A stretch of DNA of 8,979 nucleotides from Planctomycetota bacterium (GTDB taxonomy: Bacteria; Planctomycetota; UBA8108; UBA1146; JAJFFE01): positions 1 through 8,979 of the forward strand of contig JAGQRC010000093.1 of assembly GCA_020425835.1 (NCBI GenBank). The letters are read 5' to 3'. Positions 6,025 to 8,979 of the stretch are shown one piece after another. Every line of letters starts with the position of its first letter. Positions within the stretch are counted from its first letter, which is position 1. Position numbers and translations under genes: made by a program. A model generated the notes under the pieces. The model did not search any database. It was not told the origin of the DNA and saw only the letters and a list, made by a program, of their open reading frames with translations.

Positions 6025-7614
6025 TCAGGGGCAGCTCGACGCGTCACACGTGAGCGCGTCGGGCGTCGGATCCACCCCGCAGTCCGGGTACGGCGCGCTC
6101 GGCGCCGCGCCACCGGAGAACAGGTGCGCGAGGATCGAGATCGGGTCGGAGATGTCGAATCCGCCGTCGTCGTTCGCATCGCAGGCGGACGGACAGTCGG
6201 CGCTCCCCACCGGATCGAACAGCGCCGACAACGCGGCGATCGCATCGCTCAGATCCAACATCCCATCGTTGCCACAGTCCCCGCGCCGGAACGGTGTGAG
6301 ATTCGGCAGGGAGAAGACGTCGATCAGGAGGTCTTCCTGGCCGTTGATCGCGTCTTGGGCGAGTGTGACGATCCGTCCGTTGCGCTGCGCGAGTGCCGTT
6401 CCGCGATAGACGATGCCGACCGGCAGTAGCGGGAACGACCACTCGAGGGTCCCGTCGGGGGCGTAGTGGAGGAGCGTTCCGCGCGGGATCGACGCGCCGA
6501 TCTGATGGTCGGCGAGCACCGTCGCGCGACCCGTGGCATCGACCCCCACTGCGCGCCCGACGTCGACCGCGGAGCCGAAGTCGAACGGTGTCGACGCTTC
6601 GATGGTGCCCTCACGAATCCGCAGAGTGACGCAGTCGAAGAAATCCGCGGCGTCGACATGCTCTCCGAAGCCCGTGATCCAGACCGAGTCGTCGGGGGCG
6701 ATCGCGCTCGCTCGCGGTTCGAAGGAGCCGCAGAAGATCGCCGGCGACGTGTACTCCGTCTCCCACTCCAGCACGCCATCGGTCGAGTAGCGAACGGTCC
6801 GTGACTCGAAGACGCCGCACGCCGTCTCCATCATGTGCGTCGCGATCGGTCGACCGAACGAGTCGAGCACCAGGGTGGAAGGACCGAGCGTCGATCCGAA
6901 CGCGCCACCCACGGTGTGGTCCCAGACGACGCTTCCGAGCGCGTCGAACTTGGCGGTGAGCCCGCCGCCGGGGATTGCCAACCGTCGTCCGGTGACATAG
7001 ACCTGCATCGCCGCGTCCACGGCGATCGCGTCGAACTGCACGGCGGTCGCCGGAGTGCCGGCAAAGGTATTGGTCCAACGCAGTGATCCATCGGACTCCC
7101 GCACGATGACCTCGAACGCGTCGTTCTCGGTCTGCCCGACGACGACCGAGCCATCGCTCGCGACCACGACTCGGGCCCGGAGCGCTCCGGGGGAGGAGGA
7201 GCCGATGGGATCGAGCTGGGTCCAACTCTCGGTCCCGTCGGTCTCGTAGCGGATCGTGACCAGGGATTGACCCCCGCCCACCTCGAACGAGTATCCGACC
7301 GCGTAGACCACGCCGGCATCGGTGACGGCGATGTCGTGGAGCTCGTCGAAGTCGAGGGAGTGATGCCGCTCCCAGAGAAGAGTGCCGGTCGGCGCGTACT
7401 TGAGCACCGTGAAGTCGTAGTTCGTCGCGAAGCCGAACGAAGTCGCGCCGACGTAGACGTTGCCCGCCGCGTCGAGCCCGACCGCGACGGGATTGTCCGA
7501 GTGGTTCTCGGGACCGTTGTAGACGCGCTGCCAGAGCGGCGTGGGTTGTCCGGAGGCGAAGGCGGGGCAGAACGCCACGGCGGCCACGAGCAGGATGACC
7601 AGACGACGGAGCAC
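6025..7614 (-). CDS. Secreted beta-propeller (SBBP-like repeats) protein with C-terminal dockerin-like module
   Basis: 529 residues from a GTG at 7614, with GAGG (7625-7622) 7 nt upstream. A signal peptide is clear: MLRRL, a hydrophobic core, and AFA (18-20) before cleavage. Residues ~25-430 are about seven loose repeats of the form 'AVDxxGxVYVxG ... VxxYxxDGxLxWxxxF', e.g. VGLDAAGNVYVGATS, AVTDAGVVYAVGYS, AVDAAMQVYVTGRR and HYAPDGTLEWSF. Repeats of this kind build beta-propellers. The C-terminus has two EF-hand-like calcium loops, DCGNDGMLDLSD (446-457) and DANDDGGFDISD (479-490), each followed by a hydrophobic helix ending in LF, plus six cysteines (447-528). This dockerin-like tail is common on extracellular planctomycete proteins; whether it binds a cohesin or only calcium is unknown. 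No catalytic site is visible. Probably a monocistronic extracellular or surface protein. Confidence 0.88.
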   Translation of the reverse strand: MLRRLVILLVAAVAFCPAFASGQPTPLWQRVYNGPENHSDNPVAVGLDAAGNVYVGATSFGFATNYDFTVLKYAPTGTLLWERHHSLDFDELHDIAVTDAGVVYAVGYSFEVGGGQSLVTIRYETDGTESWTQLDPIGSSSPGALRARVVVASDGSVVVGQTENDAFEVIVRESDGSLRWTNTFAGTPATAVQFDAIAVDAAMQVYVTGRRLAIPGGGLTAKFDALGSVVWDHTVGGAFGSTLGPSTLVLDSFGRPIATHMMETACGVFESRTVRYSTDGVLEWETEYTSPAIFCGSFEPRASAIAPDDSVWITGFGEHVDAADFFDCVTLRIREGTIEASTPFDFGSAVDVGRAVGVDATGRATVLADHQIGASIPRGTLLHYAPDGTLEWSFPLLPVGIVYRGTALAQRNGRIVTLAQDAINGQEDLLIDVFSLPNLTPFRRGDCGNDGMLDLSDAIAALSALFDPVGSADCPSACDANDDGGFDISDPISILAHLFSGGAAPSAPYPDCGVDPTPDALTCDASSCP

Positions 7615-7719
7615 GGGAGGACCTCGTTTCGAGACGAAGGGGGAGCCGGTGTCAGGGAGGCGGATTCCGCGCGTCTCGTTTCCGGGAAAGTCGGCGGGTC
7701 GCCCGATCGTCGTGCGCAG

Positions 7720-7739
7720 AGGGTCCGTTGAACGACCCT
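7720..7739 (-). terminator. Hairpin downstream of the epimerase gene
   Basis: AGGGT-(C)-CGT-TGA-ACG-ACCCT forms an 8-bp stem with one bulged base and a 3-nt loop, starting 26 nt past the epimerase stop on the minus strand. No T-run follows. The rest of the 151-nt gap (7615-7765) contains a near-palindrome TCGTTTCGAGACGA (7624-7637) just ahead of the start of the secreted-protein gene, and no promoter I can defend. Confidence 0.35.
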
Positions 7740-7765
7740 GTTCCCGTAGGAGCGGTCATCCCACC

Positions 7766-8689
7766 TCAGGATCGGGAGCGCTCGAAGGAGGCCAGCCCTT
7801 CCGCGAGGCCGATCGTCGGCGACCAGCCGTCGAGCTCGATCCGGAGTCGGGAGACATCCGACACCGAGCGACGGATGTCGCCGGCGCGCGGGGGAGCGTA
7901 GGTCGGCTCGCCCGAGACACCGTACGACTGCATCACGGCACGAGCGAGGTCGCCGATCGTGACCGACTCGCCGCGAGCGACGTTGAGGACCGCGCCGTCG
8001 AAGGGGGTGGACCGCTCGATCGCGAGGAGATTCGCGTGCGCGACATCTTCGACGTGCACGAAGTCGCGCGTCTGGTCGCCGTCGCCGTAGATGGTCGGAG
8101 TCTCGCCATCGGCGCAGCGCGCGCGGAAGATCGGGATCGCGGCCGCGTAGTCGGAGTCGGCCCGTTGACGGGGTCCGTAGACGTTGAAGTAGCGGAACGA
8201 GACCGCGTCCGGGCCGCCGCCCTGCGCGGAGACGCGACAGAGGTGCTCGCCCGTCAGCTTGTGCACGCCGTAGGGGGAGACCGGACAGAGCGGAGCGTTC
8301 TCGGTCAGCACGGTGGTCGCATTGCCGTAGACTGCGGATGACGAGGCGAAGACGAGGCGTCGAACCTCGGCGCGTCGGCACTCATCGAGAAGGAGCGCCG
8401 TCCCTTCGATGTTGATCCCTGCGGCGCCGACCGGATCGGCGACCGACGCGGGGACCGAAGCGAGCGCCGCGTAGTGGAGGACGAAGTCGACATCGCGCAG
8501 CGCCGCGCGGAGCGTCGCGCGGTCGCGGATGTCGCCGTGGACGATCTCGCAGGCGCGACCCTCGAGGTTCTCACGCCGACCGGTCGAGAAGTCGTCGTAG
8601 ACGACCGTCTCGTGACCGTGAGCTTCGAGTCGTTCGACCAGATGGCTCCCGATGAACCCGGCGCCACCCGTGACCAGAACTCGCGACAA
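7766..8689 (-). CDS. NAD-dependent nucleotide-sugar 4-epimerase (extended SDR, GalE/WbpP-like)
   Basis: 307 residues, full length for extended short-chain dehydrogenases acting on UDP-sugars. NAD is bound by VTGGAGFIGSHL (6-17), with YDDFSTG (31-37) ending in the adenosine-ribose acidic residue, and HGDIRD (51-56). The active site shows SSSAVYG (116-122) and Tyr140-x3-Lys144 in SPYGVHK. Substrate-side motifs are RYFNVYGPRQ (166-175), YAAAIPIF (181-188), GDGDQTRDFVHVEDV (202-216) and PPRAGDIRRS (266-275). The YFNVYGPRQ...YAAxIPxF pattern favours UDP-GlcNAc/GalNAc- or UDP-glucose-type 4-epimerases; UDP-glucuronate epimerase or decarboxylase relatives are less likely but not excluded. The start codon is TTG, supported by a perfect AGGAGGT 5 nt upstream and no better start nearby. 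Cytosolic; likely supplies sugars for surface polysaccharide. Same strand as the amidase gene upstream (65 nt apart). Confidence 0.9.
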   Translation of the reverse strand: MSRVLVTGGAGFIGSHLVERLEAHGHETVVYDDFSTGRRENLEGRACEIVHGDIRDRATLRAALRDVDFVLHYAALASVPASVADPVGAAGINIEGTALLLDECRRAEVRRLVFASSSAVYGNATTVLTENAPLCPVSPYGVHKLTGEHLCRVSAQGGGPDAVSFRYFNVYGPRQRADSDYAAAIPIFRARCADGETPTIYGDGDQTRDFVHVEDVAHANLLAIERSTPFDGAVLNVARGESVTIGDLARAVMQSYGVSGEPTYAPPRAGDIRRSVSDVSRLRIELDGWSPTIGLAEGLASFERSRS

Positions 8690-8694
8690 CCGCG

Positions 8695-8701
8695 ACCTCC
8701 T
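8695..8701 (-). promoter_or_regulatory. Perfect Shine-Dalgarno fixing the epimerase TTG start
   Basis: On the minus strand AGGAGGT lies 5 nt before the TTG at 8689-8687. It is the strongest ribosome-binding site in the window and it decides the start of the epimerase gene, where no ATG or GTG is nearby. Confidence 0.8.
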
Positions 8702-8722
8702 CCCAGACCTTCCTCGTTCTTC

Positions 8723-8738
8723 GGTCCGTGGACGGACC
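8723..8738 (-). terminator. Hairpin between amidase and epimerase genes
   Basis: GGTCCG-4 nt-CGGACC makes a 6-bp stem 16 nt past the amidase stop on the minus strand. A nearby CGGTCC (8754-8740 region) could pair with the same arm as an alternative. No U-tract follows, so it may be a weak terminator, an RNA-end stabiliser, or nothing functional. Confidence 0.3.
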
Positions 8739-8754
8739 CGGGACCGCGGAAGAC

Positions 8755-8979
8755 TCAGTCGCTCCCGACGAAGAGGCTCTTCTTCACGACCGCGTGCATG
8801 CCCCAGTTGCCGTCGACGACCTGGGTCACCCCGAAATCGACCGCGATCGACATCAGGGACACCGCCTCGTCCTCGGAGAGGCCCTGCGTGGTCATGAGAA
8901 AGTGGCGCATCTTCCGGAACGCATCGCGCAGCGCGAGGTCGGTCGACGACTTCGAGTAGATCTCGGACTGTGCCTTGGC
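8755..8979 (-). CDS. Acetamidase/formamidase family protein, C-terminal fragment
   Basis: The gene enters from the right edge; only its last 74 codons are present, ending with TGA at 8757-8755. The fragment contains AFRKMRHFLMTTQGLSEDEA, then SLMSIAVDFGVTQVVDGN and WGMHAVVKKSLF. This resembles the C-terminal end of FmdA/AmdA-type amidases, where a helix plus 'GLxxxEAYxLCSxAxDxRVTQVVDGNxGVHAxxPKxxF' is usual. These cytosolic enzymes hydrolyse formamide or short-chain amides to ammonia and the acid. The catalytic region lies outside the window, so substrate and activity cannot be judged. The usual Cys in 'LCS' is Met here, as in some family members. It precedes the epimerase gene by 65 nt with a hairpin between, so co-transcription is possible but there is no functional link that I can see. 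Confidence 0.72.
   Translation of the reverse strand, partial: AKAQSEIYSKSSTDLALRDAFRKMRHFLMTTQGLSEDEAVSLMSIAVDFGVTQVVDGNWGMHAVVKKSLFVGSD

Noticed and set aside
6831..8381. 516-codon minus-strand open frame spanning the secreted protein and epimerase genes
   Set aside because: It is a different frame of the same strand as two clearly recognised genes and crosses their intergenic gap. Its translation is Arg/Ser/Pro-rich with no motifs.

Overview
The window is a GC-rich bacterial chromosome segment, densely packed with genes and with high-GC third codon positions in the real reading frames. The best taxonomic clue is the secreted protein at 6025-7614, which ends in a Cys-containing double dockerin-like (EF-hand) module. 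Modules of this kind are frequent in Planctomycetota and a few other large-genome phyla. I therefore lean towards an environmental planctomycete or a similar lineage; this is inference, and no rRNA or other phylogenetic marker is present. I see no tRNA, rRNA, CRISPR array, IS element or phage gene, and no stretch over 300 bases lacks a gene.

Left block (1-2213, minus strand): a tightly packed quinone-biosynthesis operon read right to left. It runs ubiE/menG methyltransferase, an unrecognised protein of about 260 residues, ubiX (flavin prenyltransferase), then the first 22 codons of a ubiA/mqnP-type polyprenyltransferase cut by the window edge. The last two junctions are 4-nt ATGA overlaps. 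These genes cover prenylation, prFMN supply for the UbiD-type decarboxylase, and ring C-methylation. The unknown protein in the middle is the most notable 'who is this' gene.

Control region (2214-2394): a divergent intergenic region. A good sigma70-like promoter (CTGACA-16-TAGAAT) faces the quinone operon and a weaker one (TACAAT -10) faces right. A perfect 13-bp dyad lies between the two.

Middle block (2395-5521, plus strand): an exported Pro/Glu-rich protein with a probable cysteine-less thioredoxin-like domain, then murQ (overlapping it by ATGA) and anmK (17 nt later, TTG start). MurQ and AnmK act in succession in peptidoglycan recycling: anhydroMurNAc to MurNAc-6-P to GlcNAc-6-P plus lactate. 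The envelope-located first gene is translationally coupled to this pathway.

Right block: a small helical protein of unknown function (5653-6003, plus) converges on a secreted beta-propeller/dockerin-like protein (6025-7614, minus) with only 21 nt between stop codons, filled by a hairpin. Upstream on the minus strand are a UDP-sugar 4-epimerase-like SDR protein (7766-8689, TTG start behind a perfect AGGAGGT) and, at the right edge, the C-terminal 74 residues of an acetamidase/formamidase-family protein.
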